A stretch of DNA of 64,000 nucleotides from Pomphorhynchus laevis (taxonomy: Eukaryota > Acanthocephala > Palaeacanthocephala > Echinorhynchida > Pomphorhynchidae). This document shows, piece by piece, positions 10,616 through 20,782 of the stretch. How positions within the stretch are numbered: position 1 is the stretch's first letter; every line of letters starts with the position of its first letter. The translations under genes were made by a program, and so were the position numbers. The notes under the pieces were generated by a model. That model had not been told where the DNA came from. It ran no database searches and saw only the letters and a program-made list of their open reading frames with translations. Location of the stretch: the NCBI GenBank assembly GCA_012934845.2, contig WNNJ02003526.1:186001-250000 (forward strand), read 5' to 3'.

Positions 10616-10875
10616 TTCGTTTTCAATTTTTACAAATATAATCTTTCCAAATTTTAATCGATTTTATTATCGATTATATTTATTTATTTATTTAATTCTA
10701 TTTAATTTATTATTTAAATTTTAATCGATTTGTAAATTTTATTTTTATTGTTATTATTTATTCTACATTTAAACCCTTTTAGTAGTATTTTCATAATTCG
10801 TCATTTTCAATAAAAATTCTAGAGTTAATATATCTGTTCATTTATTTTATCAAAATTAAGACTTTTACAAATACA

Positions 10876-11364
10876 TTATGTTTCTATAATGCTTCTAATA
10901 TTATCATTACATATCGATTTCAATTCTTTATTATAATTACAAATTTTTCGTACTAATGGCGGTAACAACTTATACCTTATTTTAGGAATATATTTACTTA
11001 AATCTGACCTTATTATTTCTTTACTTTTAGAATTATTTAAAAGTCTACATATATTTATGTTATCTATACAAATATTAATGAATTTTATGGTTAGTGTATA
11101 TTTTTTATTGTTATTATTAACATTTATTATCCGATTATAGTATTTTATATTATAATAACTGTTTAGTATACAACTTAGCCTATCATAATCGTTTATTAAT
11201 CTTTGATTTATTGAACAATTGATATTTTTAGAAAAACTTCTTATATTTACATAAAGATCTTTAAGTTCATTATCTCTTAAAAGTAGTTTTAATATTTCTA
11301 ATTGTTCATAAATATACTTTTTTAATATTTTTAAGTCTATTTTTCTTATTCCTTTTATCGCCAT
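10876..11364 (-). pseudogene. PLE N-terminal domain with start (copy C2)
   Basis: 162 residues starting MAIKGIRKID at 11364, the probable family start codon: the sequence in front of it, shared with 4350-4370, is stop-rich in this frame. Homologous to 1064-1777 over its length (KDLYVNIRSF, LTIKFINICIDNINI, KYIPKIRYKLLPPL) and ends near the position of the CDC block. Confidence 0.6.
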
Positions 11365-11400
11365 GACTTCATGACTTGCGCCTAACCGCTAAATGACTAA

Positions 11401-11790
11401 CTTAATAAATTTAATCAGAAATATATTTACTTAAATCTGATAATATTATCACTAATCTTATATTATTTCTTTACTTGTGTCTAAGACATTAAGATACTTT
11501 ATGTCTTCTAATTTGCTAAATTTGGTTCAAATTACTTACCGTATAAACGGCTTAATCTTAAATACTTTAGACTGCATCTATTTCCATATCGTAAAATTAA
11601 TTTGGTTTAAAATTATAAAAATTTGCATATTTGGGTACACATTATACAAATCACTATTTTCCACTGTCAAATAATTAAAACTATTGCTTGTGTAGTGTTG
11701 CCAATAACTGATGATTATTTTATCAGAGGCAATTTCAATTGCGTCAAGCATGACTATTTTTAAAGTTAAACTTTTTTGACTCTAGCGGTA
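11401..11790. other. non-coding, no feature seen
   Basis: AT-rich. The 65-residue open stretch at 11477-11674 has no motif and a composition expected by chance. A short TATATTTACTTAAATCTGA string repeats PLE sequence at 11425. Confidence 0.45.
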
Positions 11791-11794
11791 GGCA

Positions 11795-12185
11795 AATGTT
11801 CTATATTGACTTACTAACAGCTCGTGAGTTGTTGATTTATAGTAGCCTATTTGAGAACAAATACCTTAAATTCCTTCTAGACACTGAATTTGGCCTTAAT
11901 ACATGTCTTTTTACAGAGCCGGATAACTTACATAATAACGAAAAGAAACTTAAAGATAACTCTAAGATAACTTAAATAATAATGAACACAATAATCTATG
12001 TACAACGACTTTAAGACAAATGTTCTATATCGATTTACCAGCAGCTCGTGAGCTGTTGATTTATAGTAGCCAATTTGAGAACAAATACCTTAGATTCATT
12101 CTAGACACTGAATTTGGCCTTAATACATGCCTTTTTACAGTGCCGGATAACTTAAAGAATAACGAAAAAAACTTAAAGAATAAGG
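11795..12185 (+). repeat. direct duplication of about 165 bp
   Basis: 11798-11962 and 12020-12185 are the same sequence with scattered changes (TTCTATAT at each start, GCTCGTGAG, GAATTTGGCCTTAATACATG, GCCGGATAACTTA). Both copies stay readable in the same phase (ARELLIYSS, LDTEFGLNTCLF). The encoded segment is not one I recognise from RT proteins. Confidence 0.8.
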
Positions 12186-12451
12186 ATTTAATAGCAAAGA
12201 TTGTCACAAGTTGGGCGTCAAGCGATATTCTCTGTGAGTTCGTAGCCCAACACTTTTGCGTTGGAATACCACGAGAAGTTAAAGCTGTGACTCACACGTC
12301 CAGATACTTTATCGTGAACGCCTTAGTTCCTAGAGTTGTGCTTGCCAAGTTGGACTTCCATAACGCGTTCAGCACGGGCAAGCGTGGCCACATGATTGAC
12401 ACGGTTCGCAGAAAGCTATCATCTTATCTGGCGTTCGTCAACCTGTGCTAA
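12020..12451 (+). pseudogene. REL-type LINE RT, first part (copy D)
   Basis: 143 residues. The first 50 come from the unrecognised duplicated segment. From about residue 60 it reads as RT: VKAVTHTSRYFIVNAL is the region before RT motif A, and VLAKLDFHNAFSTGKRGHMI (about 109-128) is motif A with the catalytic Asp in KLDF. The frame closes at 12451; motif B (QGDPLNPLLS-like) is still visible out of frame at about 12510-12545. The YADD/YLDD motif C has been lost in the region of the G-run at 12609-12618. Confidence 0.6.
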
Positions 12452-12737
12452 GGTGGCGATAGTAATCTTATTGCGAACACATCAATAATTCGGTCAACTA
12501 AAGGTGTTTAACAAGGGGACCCTCTCAATCCCCTTTTGTCGCTTGCGTTAAACGAAGTTGTCAGTCACCGTTTTGCGCATAATATCTCAACGACTGTATT
12601 TTTTTTGGGGGGGGGGTGACTTTGATACGATTTATTCAGATGTAGCTAAAATAATCGATCAGGAAACGAGAATTTGACCGACATTAAATCCTCAAAAGTC
12701 GGAGTTAATAACACGTGATCTTAAGGATCAAATTAGT

Positions 12738-13217
12738 TTGTTGGACTTGATTCCCGAATGCATTCTGATTAATCCCAACGACGCTGTCATTTTAGGCACT
12801 CTGGTAGGAAGCGATTTGGCGGTCAATGAAACCGTGAATCAATGTGTATCGCTTCTCCAGAACACTGTCAAACGAATGGTCGATCTATCTAGACAGGATG
12901 CGCTGTTTCTATTGATATGTAGCTTCAGCATACCAAAGATTTCTCATCATCTTCTACGCTGTGCTCTTTGCTCTTACTGTCCGTCATTAAAGCATTATGA
13001 CGAAGTTCTAAAGTCCGCTCTTGCCAACATTTTGAATTTATATATGGATGATAAAGCATGGCATCAAGCAACTTTGCCGATTGACTTAGGTGGCTTAGGT
13101 TTATATCGCAGTGAAGTTATATCAATGCAGTCATATTTGTCCTCAAACGCAGGCACGCCGATTCTCGTAAAAGCATTGGTTGGACCAAACCTTAAAGCAA
13201 CCAGCGCAGTGGACTGA
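12738..13217 (+). pseudogene. REL-type LINE RT thumb (copy D)
   Basis: 159 residues: VILGTLVGS corresponds to the LLGAPLG block after the palm; DALFLLICSFSIPKISHHLLRC and AWHQATLPIDLGGLGLYRSE are hallmark thumb segments of this RT group. The catalytic palm is upstream in another frame. A start codon is not meaningful here. Confidence 0.65.
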
Positions 13218-13239
13218 TCGGATTTCCAAAATGGCGTGC

Positions 13240-13736
13240 GCAAGTGGGCGGCTGTTCGGGGAAGTGTTTCTAACAGAATAGCATAAACAAAAACGTTGGT
13301 CTCGTCCCATGCATATGATCACTAGTAATTCAATATTGCCGGGGCCGATTCTGATAAATGTCGAGCTAGACTGCTTGAAACGGTAGACAGGGACTCTGGA
13401 GATTTCCTGACGGCACTTCTAATATAAGGGTTGGCACCAGATTAAATGACGTATCCTTCGCAATCTCTGTGGCAATACGACTCGGTATCAAATTTAGCGG
13501 GAATTCACATGTGGATGCGGAAATACCAGCGACGCATCGGGATTACACGGTCTGGACTGTCGACACAGCAAATCCCGGCACACTCGACACTCCGAGTTGT
13601 ACCACATAATTCGAATGGTTTTGTCTCCAGCAGTGATGCCTTCTCAATTACAGCCGGTCGGTTTGTGTCATAGCGATGGCAAACGACCGGATAAAGGAAT
13701 AATGGTTCTTTGGAAGAACGGCAAAATACTAATTTG
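13240..13736 (+). pseudogene. REL nuclease N-part (copy D)
   Basis: Read across frames: CRARLLETVDRDSGDFLTAL (about 13358-13417), a conserved stretch before the nuclease, then at about 13672-13734 the REL core with GKRPDKGI and KNGKILIWDATC. In this family RPD and the following Asp are catalytic. The LINE insertion follows directly after WDATC. The expected Cys/His cluster is degraded. Confidence 0.55.
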
Positions 13737-14437
13737 GGACGCTACCTGCCTAATCCACTTTCTTAGGCTTCCATTTCGATTATTACCTTTCCCTTAAACC
13801 CTTCGTCCGTGACAAGGTTCGCTCGTCTAACTTAATTCTTCGTGACCTCCCCCGTATCTGCCACCTTATTGACTTCCGTTCTTGTATGTCTCTTATTTCA
13901 TCGCTTCTTTCCCTAAAATCGATTACTGACTCAGCCTTTTCGCCAATTCTCCAAAATCCATCATCCTACCCCTACAACGAATAATCAACACCGCCGTTCG
14001 AGTGCTATTTCGTCTCCGTAGCTTCGATCACACATCCACATATCTTGCCCAACTCTCCTGACCCACCATCCACATCCGCATCAAACTCCGCCTTCTCGGA
14101 CTTTTCGTTTCAGCGCTGTCGGCTCCTCATCGTTCATCAGCCTTCCTTTCTTAGACGACACTCGCCCCGCCTCGCTATCGCTGCGTTCTCGTAATTCCCT
14201 CTTACTCCACGTTCCCAATTACTCCAACAACTACGGTCTCCGATCCTTCCTCGTCGCCGCCTCACTCGCCTGGAATCAACTCCCTCTCGACGTCCGCCGC
14301 GCTCCCTCTTTTATCACATTCAAACACCTCCTCCGTTCACACTTTCTCGACACATTATTTACATTTTTGTTTTGTTGTGGTCATGTAAGGGTGCGCTGGC
14401 ACGCATTTGCCACGTTAAAATAAATCTTTTTTTAATT
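13737..14437 (+). mobile_element. L2-like LINE, copy c (strongly 5'-truncated)
   Basis: About 700 bp of the 3' end only. LGFHFD/KPFVRDKVRSSNLILRD-type RT end (13765-13850), C-terminal block (RSFLVAASLAWNQLPLDVR, about 14240-14300), 3' UTR with the hairpin at 14389-14404, and an A/T tail. Nearest relative in the window is copy d (55415-57005), so it belongs to the second subfamily rather than that of copies a and b. Confidence 0.85.
14389..14404 (+). promoter_or_regulatory. L2-like LINE 3' hairpin (copy c)
   Basis: GGTGC-GCTG-GCAC core stem followed by GCATTTGCCACGTTAAA, at the same distance from the element end as in copies a, b and d. Confidence 0.6.
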
Positions 14438-14444
14438 CCTCTAG

Positions 14445-14870
14445 CGGCGAGTTACGACGATAAAGCAGTCACTTGAACCGGTGATGCAGCCGATTTTGCA
14501 AAATGCAAAAAGGAAAAGTACATCAAGATCGATAATACGATCTATACATTCGTTCCAGTGGCCGTTGATTCATTGTGAGTCTTTGACAAGAAAACGTCGT
14601 ATTTTATCCTTAATTTAGTTGAAATTGATATGTTTGTTTCAAGTGTTGTAATGTACGATGAGCGGACAAAACGGCCTTTTTGGTCAAAGCCCTGTATATA
14701 ATAATATCGAAGAGATCGGAAATATGATGTCTGGGACCAGGGGTGAAATTCGATCAACCGCTTTCCTCAGGCAGCAAATAAGCGTAGTGGTCCAGCGAGC
14801 CAATGTCACTTGTATACTCGAGTGCCTAAGCGATCAATCGGTTGCCGATTTTTTTGGGGGATGAAAATGC
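14445..14870 (+). pseudogene. REL nuclease C-terminus (copy D)
   Basis: LAASYDDKAV continues the sequence interrupted at WDATC; then KYIKIDNTIYTFVPVAVDSL (about 14517-14576), and STAFLRQQISVVVQRANVTC (about 14752-14811) is the conserved C-terminal block (usual form: FLxQRISVAxQRGNAAS). Several stops separate the pieces. The end of the element is probably near 14870. Confidence 0.6.
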
Positions 14871-16550
14871 CTCAGTGTTGAAGACTACAATCCTGAAATA
14901 TCTGAAGCAATTATTTATGTTTTTGTATAACTGTAATTCATCACGAAGGATCTATACAGGTGGCAATCAGGTGGTCTTCTAGCTTGCAAGGATCCCATAG
15001 TATTCCGGCACATGTTTAGTCCTAAATTAAATTAATCTTAGACTAAACATTTCAATGTTTAGTCTTCTTAACAGTTTTTCAAAATTAATTACTGTTGGAC
15101 TCCTTGTATTTAAAAGTTATAAATATACTTTAAAATGAGATTATTTTCAAGATACAAAGCGTTAGCCTTTCTATTTGTCGTCACTCGATAAAAAGCATTT
15201 AGGTTATTATAATAATAAAATATTATATCGACTTTTGAAAGGTCATGGCTTTCGACATTAGTGCATGGCTTTCGACCTTGTATTGTACTTGCCAAGTTCA
15301 ATTGTCAATTGTACTTGGCAAGTTCAAATGTAATTATGTCGATGGAAATATTCAGTGTGACGTAAAAGTGAAATTTCACTATTCACATAAAAATATTCAG
15401 TCCCGATGTGATGATGTTCAGTGAAATATTGCAATTTGCTTCACCAAATTAATTTTGTGGCTCTTCAATTCACTAATAAAGAGGAATCTGGATAAGGGAA
15501 GATTGTTTTTTAAATCTATTTTGTAAATAGATGTTCAACACAAATGCTTGAACATTCAATGAAATAAGGATTTTATTTACACTAACCTTCTTCTGTTCAT
15601 AACCAACGATATTCATTGCAAGCCTTTAACATTAAGCATTGATGTGTTTGTCTATATGTTGAGTTTACGTGATAATAGCGGATGACGGTGTTGTCAAATG
15701 ATTAAAAATAAAGATCTAAGATATTGCTATCGTTGTATTTTTAAGAATAACCAGATTTCATTAACCCGTATAACGCATATCTACGACAATGCAAAACATG
15801 CTTATCTCCTACTTCCACTAGCTTTTGAATCCAGTAGTTATTATAGAGAATCAGCAATAGATGAATTAAACTAGTGTAGGTTTAGAAAATTCTCTTTAAC
15901 GGCACTTTAGGATTCAATGCAGTAAAAGCGAATTGATATATAGTCAGAAAAGCCTAATTGAAATAGTCTACTTGGCAAACATTATTGAAAAAATACTAGA
16001 TCCTTTACTGTTATTACATTTGGAAACACAAAATACTGTTTTGATAAAAACATGGCAGTCCATATTTGTTGTATCCCTCTTTTCGTTCTATATTGTCTCA
16101 TGCTAAGAAGTACGCACGCGCAGATAGGGTAAAAGGGATAAGTTGTAGAAACAGCCGTAGTGAATATGAAGCGATTAATTCAACAGCCATTGAATATGAA
16201 GAATAAAAGCAGCTATTTACAATCTAAGGTTGTTTTGCCGGGTATAATATCGTCGTAATGCTGTCAGAACAGTTCTTGCTTAAATGCTCCGTTCTTTTAG
16301 TGCTCGTCAGTCATTTTCGAATGTCGACAAAAAACAGTTTGCTTAACTGTATGTAATACATAAATGGAAAGAAAGAAACTGTCCTATTAAGTAAATTTTA
16401 TCATAAATTATAAAAATTGAACAGTTTATCAAAAGAACAGAAATATCAATTTCGCAGACAAGGATATACTGTGTATATACACATTTTTACCTATTTAACA
16501 ATACAATCTACAAAAAAATTAAAAAATAATATGTAAGTTTTTAGTTTTAC
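14871..16550. other. non-coding, one long inverted repeat
   Basis: No recognisable coding motif. At 15287-15323 ACTTGCCAAGTTCAATT and AATTGTACTTGGCAAGT form a 17-bp stem with one mismatch and a 3-nt loop. A duplicated CATGGCTTTCGACATT/CATGGCTTTCGACCTT precedes it (15244-15279). Nothing else stands out. Confidence 0.5.
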
Positions 16551-16725
16551 TAAATATAAATAATCATATCAGATAACTGAAGTTACATATTTTAAATTAT
16601 TTATAAATAAAAATAAAGATAAATAATAAATAATTATATAAGATTTTATACAATTTATATTAATATCCAGTTAAAATTTCAAACCAAGTCAATTTTTATG
16701 AATTGACTAATAAATAATATACGAT

Positions 16726-16879
16726 GTATCAGAATAAGGATAAGAGGTTATCAGAAAGAACTGGTCTGTTATCAGGTTTCGACACTTATTCTTCGATCCA
16801 ACATAGTAACTGGGCCAAATACAAGCAATTACGTATTTCCTCTTATAAAATTTGATTATTTAGTATCTTATTCTAATAC
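16726..16879. ncRNA. PLE structured repeat SR3
   Basis: Outer helix GTATCAGAATAAGG (16726) with CTTATTCTAATAC (to 16879) intact. The interior is degraded: CTGGTCTG in place of CTGCTATG, CATAGTAA in place of CATAGCAG. Confidence 0.45.
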
Positions 16880-17147
16880 AAAGTATATTATTTACTAAAG
16901 AATTATTGGAGCTGGGTCAAAAAAAGGATTTTTTATTTATAGTTCGCTTACCTTTTTTTATTATTAAAAAATAATAAATAATTATATAGGAGATAATTAT
17001 TCATTATTTTTATATTAACTTATTTATTATATAATTATATAAAATTATATAATAAATAATTTTATAGAATTTATATTTATATTAAGTTAAAATTGAAATT
17101 TAAAATAAAAGTCAATTTTATGATATGAATAATAAATAACAGACAAT

Positions 17148-17218
17148 GTGTAAGAATAAGGATTAGAGATCATCAGGATAAACTGCTAGGCTATCATGTT
17201 TCGGTTTCTATTCCTCAA
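17148..17218. ncRNA. PLE structured repeat SR4a (truncated)
   Basis: Only the 5' 70 bp of the module (AAGAATAAGGATTAGAG, ATCATCAGGATAAACTGCTA, TTTCGG), directly followed by a second module starting at about 17225, so the two are in tandem. Confidence 0.45.
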
Positions 17219-17256
17219 TTCAATTGTTATAAATTGACAAATAAATAACAGACGAT

Positions 17257-17399
17257 GTATCAGAATTAGGATTAGAGGTTGTCAGGAAAAACGTTTCGGC
17301 CCCTATTCCTCGATCCAACATAGCAGTGGGGCCAAATGCATGCTAATGACATATTTACTCTGATGAAATTAGATTAAAAAGTGTAACTTATTCTAATAC
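17257..17399. ncRNA. PLE structured repeat SR4b
   Basis: Retains GGCCCC (17302-17307) and GGGGCC (17329-17334), CATAGCAG and the closing TAATAC, but has lost the 5' CTGCTATG arm through a deletion (GGAAAAACGTTTCGG). Confidence 0.5.
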
Positions 17400-17710
17400 A
17401 AAGCATATTGTTAATTATCCATCCATAAAATTTTTTTGTTTAATAGTTTAAATAAATTTTTAATAATATTTTGTTGATTTGTATTACTTAAAAAACAAAG
17501 TCCACATGTCGATAATAACTTGTCAGTAGAACAAATCAGATCAGATAACTTGGCCTACGTATGTTATATGATATATAAATAAAAATAAAGACAAATAATA
17601 AATAATTATATAAGATTTTATACGATTTATTTTTATATCAAGTTAAAATTTAAAATTGAAATTTAAAGTTAAAGTCAATTTGCATGAATTGACTAATAAA
17701 TACCACACGA

Positions 17711-17869
17711 TGTATAAGAGTAAGGAGTAGAGGTCATCATGATAAACTGCTATGTTATCATGTTTCGAACCCTATTCCTCGACCCAACATAGCAGCGGGC
17801 CCAGACACGTGCTAATTACGTATTACCTCTGATGAAATTTAATTATTTAGTGTACCTTACTCTAATACA
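17711..17869. ncRNA. PLE structured repeat SR5
   Basis: CTGCTATG and CATAGCAG arms are both intact, TCATCA pairs with TGATGA, and the outer GTATAAGAGTAAGG/CTTACTCTAATAC helix shows paired change relative to SR1: A to G in one arm and T to C in the other (AGAGTAAG with CTTACTCT). That is one candidate compensatory substitution. The GC-rich inner arm is GAACCC against GGGCCC. Confidence 0.5.
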
Positions 17870-18520
17870 AAGCATATTGTTTATTATCCATCCATAAACT
17901 TTTGTCGCTTAATAGTTTAATAATATTTTGTTGATATGTATATTGTAAATTTAATATTTTAATATTTTGTTGATGGATAATTCTCCATTATAAGAAAAGG
18001 AAATAATTTATCAAACTTGCTTGATAATTAGCAGAAAGATAATGTCGTATCAATAATACAACGTTTCAGTATTCCTAACAGAGGTTATATTACCGAAAAA
18101 ACAAAGTCCAGAGGTCAATAATAACTTGTCGGTAGAATAAATCAGATTAGATAACTGAGTCTACGTATTTTATAAGATATATAATTAAAAATAAAGATGA
18201 ATTTTATGTTCCTGATTATGATTGCTGTAGTGACCGAAAATTTGTAACAAAATTTTACAATGACTTTCGATTTGCATAATTTATAATATTTTATACGATT
18301 TATATTTATATCAAGATAACATTTATATATTACCGTGAAAAGAAATTTATATATTACCGGCTATATTACCGGGAAAACAAAGTCCACATGTCAATAATAA
18401 CTTGTCAGTGGAATAAATCAGAGCAGATAACTGAGTCTACGTATTTTATAAAATATATAAATAAAAATAAATAATAAATAATTATATAAGATTTTATACG
18501 ATTAATATTTATATTAATTT

Positions 18521-19640
18521 ATGACTTTTAAAATTTCAATGCAAGCTTAAACATTTTCTGAATGTTTTTTATTATAAAGCGTTTATTAATAGTTTCAGGT
18601 TAAGGATTATTTTTAGCTCATTGAATTAAATATATTGTTCCAAAACTTAAACAACTATAAACTTAAACAAGTATAAACCTCTATATTTTTAAACATATAT
18701 GAACGATATATATACATGTAGAAAACATGAACTTTTATTGCTAATGTGTAAACTTTCTCTAAAATATTAAATTTTCATATTTTATAATTTTATTAATTTT
18801 AAAATAAACATTTAAAAAATCTATTTTACAAGAAAAAAAGTATTTCTAAAATTAAGAATACTCTCAGTTAAATATTATTCTAATTAAGCTAATAATATTT
18901 AAGGAATTTTGTGACACAAAAATATTAATTGGTAATAATAGGAAAATAAATTGATTTATAATCAAAATATTTTCAAAACATCTTTTAGATGTTTTAAAAG
19001 ATCTTTGTACAGTATATATGTACAGTTTATCTACTAGCAATTACAATTTAGAAAAAAATACTAATACATTTAATGAGCTGACGATATAGAATTAATTATT
19101 TATCGAATTCAAATTATTTTTTTAGGATAAATTAATTATAAAATAAGTTGTACTAATAATTTTTCTAATATTTGCAAAAAATACAAATCCCTTCTTTACT
19201 TTAAAAATGTAATTAGTCTATTAATGAGACATAAATAGTGAAAAGTTATTGAATTTAACATAGACTTTATTTAAATTGGGATTCTCTTTGCTACACCTTT
19301 TTTGTCGTCTTTATATTTATTTTGCAATTTAGAGATTTTCAAACATACTAAATTATTATATTTTGATCAAATATATCAAATAGCTACATGAAAATCTAAA
19401 TAGATTAAAAGCTATATATTCAATTCATTCTTAGGTAAAAAAGTTTTTAATAGTTGAAATAAAAATGTCTGCATAATTTTGTGCCTCGAAATTTTTTTAG
19501 GAGGAAAATGGTCAAGCCAATGGAAGACTAAAGCGATTTTTTGGATCGAATGTTGTTTAACAAATGCAATGTAATAATAAAGATTTTCTTAAAAAAACTA
19601 ACGTCTTTCTATATAACCACTTAAAATGAAAAGGTTACTT
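18521..19640. other. non-coding, no feature seen
   Basis: Very AT-rich. No ORF with motifs and no clear repeat on either strand. Confidence 0.5.
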
Positions 19641-20021
19641 AAAAATAAGACATTCAGCAAATAAAAAAATAAAAAGTCAGCCAGTCGACTTCATGTATTA
19701 CGGCCTTAGTTCCATCGGGATATGAGCCCTCCACCCAATCCAACACGCCGCTCTCTGACTCAGCCACCCGGGGTCTTTCAACCCCCCCCGAAGAGTCCAA
19801 CCGAGGCGGACTATGCTCGGTAATCGCGAGATTAGGAACTTGAGAAACCTTAGTCTTTACTCTGGGGGACGTCTCGAAAAGAAGAATAATCCCGAAATAG
19901 CCCAAGTACTCCAAAGGCGCACTTGGGTTTTCCCAATCAATGACAGATGCTGAGCCCGTTTCAGGGCCCATCTAGTTCTCTTCGTGATACTTTTGAGTCT
20001 ATCCAGGTCAGCTTTCGCAGA

Positions 20022-20606
20022 CTAATTTACCGTAACGGTGAACCCCAGGTATTTTACTCGACTTGTGAAGGTAGGGAGTGGTTGATTGGTCAGTATGGAA
20101 GATATACCTGAGAGTGCTAGTCTTTTTAATTCTTTCTTTGTCGCAGAAGCGCCATGAAAGACAATCACCTGCGATTTAGAGGAGTTTAAAATAAGATTGG
20201 ATATGAGTATCTGATCTTTTAGTCTTAAACAGAAACGGCTAATGTCCGCGACAACATATTTGCACCTGCGTCCAAAAAACAGGGCTGTGGTATCATCAGC
20301 GTATACCACTAGATGTTGATCACGTTTAAAATTCTTTAATAGTACAATGGATGCATCAAGAAATAAGATTGGAGAAAGTGGAGATCCTTGAGGCACACCC
20401 GTAATAGGGTAGAACTGACGCGCATAAGGGTCATTTTCATAATAGAATCGCTTGGTGTACAGCAGTATCTCCACCCTGATAACAATTTTCGCAGGCAACC
20501 CGAGGGACCTGAGAGAAGAGATAACAAATGGAATGAAGATACGGTCCAATGCAGCAGTAAAGTTTAAAAAAACAACCACAGCAAGTTGACAGATATATCC
20601 TGACAA
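20022..20606 (-). pseudogene. I/Jockey-like RT palm
   Basis: 194 residues. FLNFTAALDRIFIPFVISSL is motif A with Asn where the first catalytic Asp is expected; FYPITGVPQGSPLSPILF (about 66-83) is motif B; LVVYADDTTALFFG (about 98-111) is motif C with the Asp pair; LNSSKSQVIVFHG is motif D and VKYLGFTV motif E. The thumb continues in another frame (TKRTRWALKRAQHLSLIGKT, about 19935-19995). Confidence 0.75.
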
Positions 20607-20782
20607 AACTGATGTGCTTTATCTATTGCTGAATGGACCGAGTGATCTTTTACGTACCTATGAAAACCTGGTGGGATTAAATATCGCCTAACTAGATGAT
20701 CGCGGATTTTACGCGCAAGCGATTTTTCGTGAATGGAAATGAGGGAGTTTTGATTCGAAATGGCCGCAGATCTTAAGGACAT
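20564..20782 (-). pseudogene. I/Jockey-like RT, fingers
   Basis: 72 residues just upstream of the palm, in another frame: ISIHEKSLARKIRDHLVRRY and LIPPGFHRYVKDHSVHSAID are the RT fingers segment (usual EKLLxxRL...QxGFxxxRSxxxAI). The two open stretches overlap by 43 bp, so a frameshift lies in that overlap. Confidence 0.65.

Larger units (their letters stand above)
9961..11400 (-). mobile_element. Penelope-like element, copy C2
   Basis: Second decayed PLE in the C cluster, head to tail with C1. It holds an RT N-terminal segment (10070-10300, broken), a linker with an open stretch (10298-10615) and an N-terminal domain (10876-11364) that retains the likely ATG at 11364. The 3' half of the RT and the 3' UTR are absent, as in copy A. 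Confidence 0.65.
11790..14870 (+). mobile_element. REL-type LINE, copy D (interrupted by an L2-like LINE)
   Basis: RT and restriction-like endonuclease (REL) element, 5'-incomplete. Order: duplicated 5' piece (11795-12185), RT first half (12190-12600), second half and thumb (12738-13217), CCHC/REL region (13240-13736), L2-like LINE insert (13737-14437), REL C-terminus (14445-14870). The KRPD and WDATC motifs before the insert and LAASY after it show that the insert splits the nuclease domain. REL-bearing LINEs include R2, CRE and NeSL; the clade here is not settled. Many stops and frameshifts. Confidence 0.7.
16550..18520. repeat. cluster of PLE 3'-end units without RT
   Basis: Repeated PLE 3'-terminal modules in + orientation: an AACTGAGTCTACGTATTT block, an AATAAATAATTATATAAGATTTTATACGATT block, then the structured repeat and the TATTATCCATCCATAAA stop-proximal block. 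SR copies start at 16726, 17148, 17257 and 17711. The unit beginning AACAAAGTCCACATGTC occurs at about 17491, 18097 and 18367. No RT coding sequence is present between them, so these are solitary or tandem 3' ends. Confidence 0.75.

Noticed and set aside
12601-12620. T-run followed by a G10 run as a functional signal
   Set aside because: Homopolymer inside a decayed RT; more likely mutation or sequencing/assembly error.
19654-19971. 105-residue open frame at the 3' side of the I/Jockey-like LINE
   Set aside because: The RT thumb is readable in another frame across its first half (TKRTRWALKRAQHLSLIGKT), so this frame is probably not the coding one.
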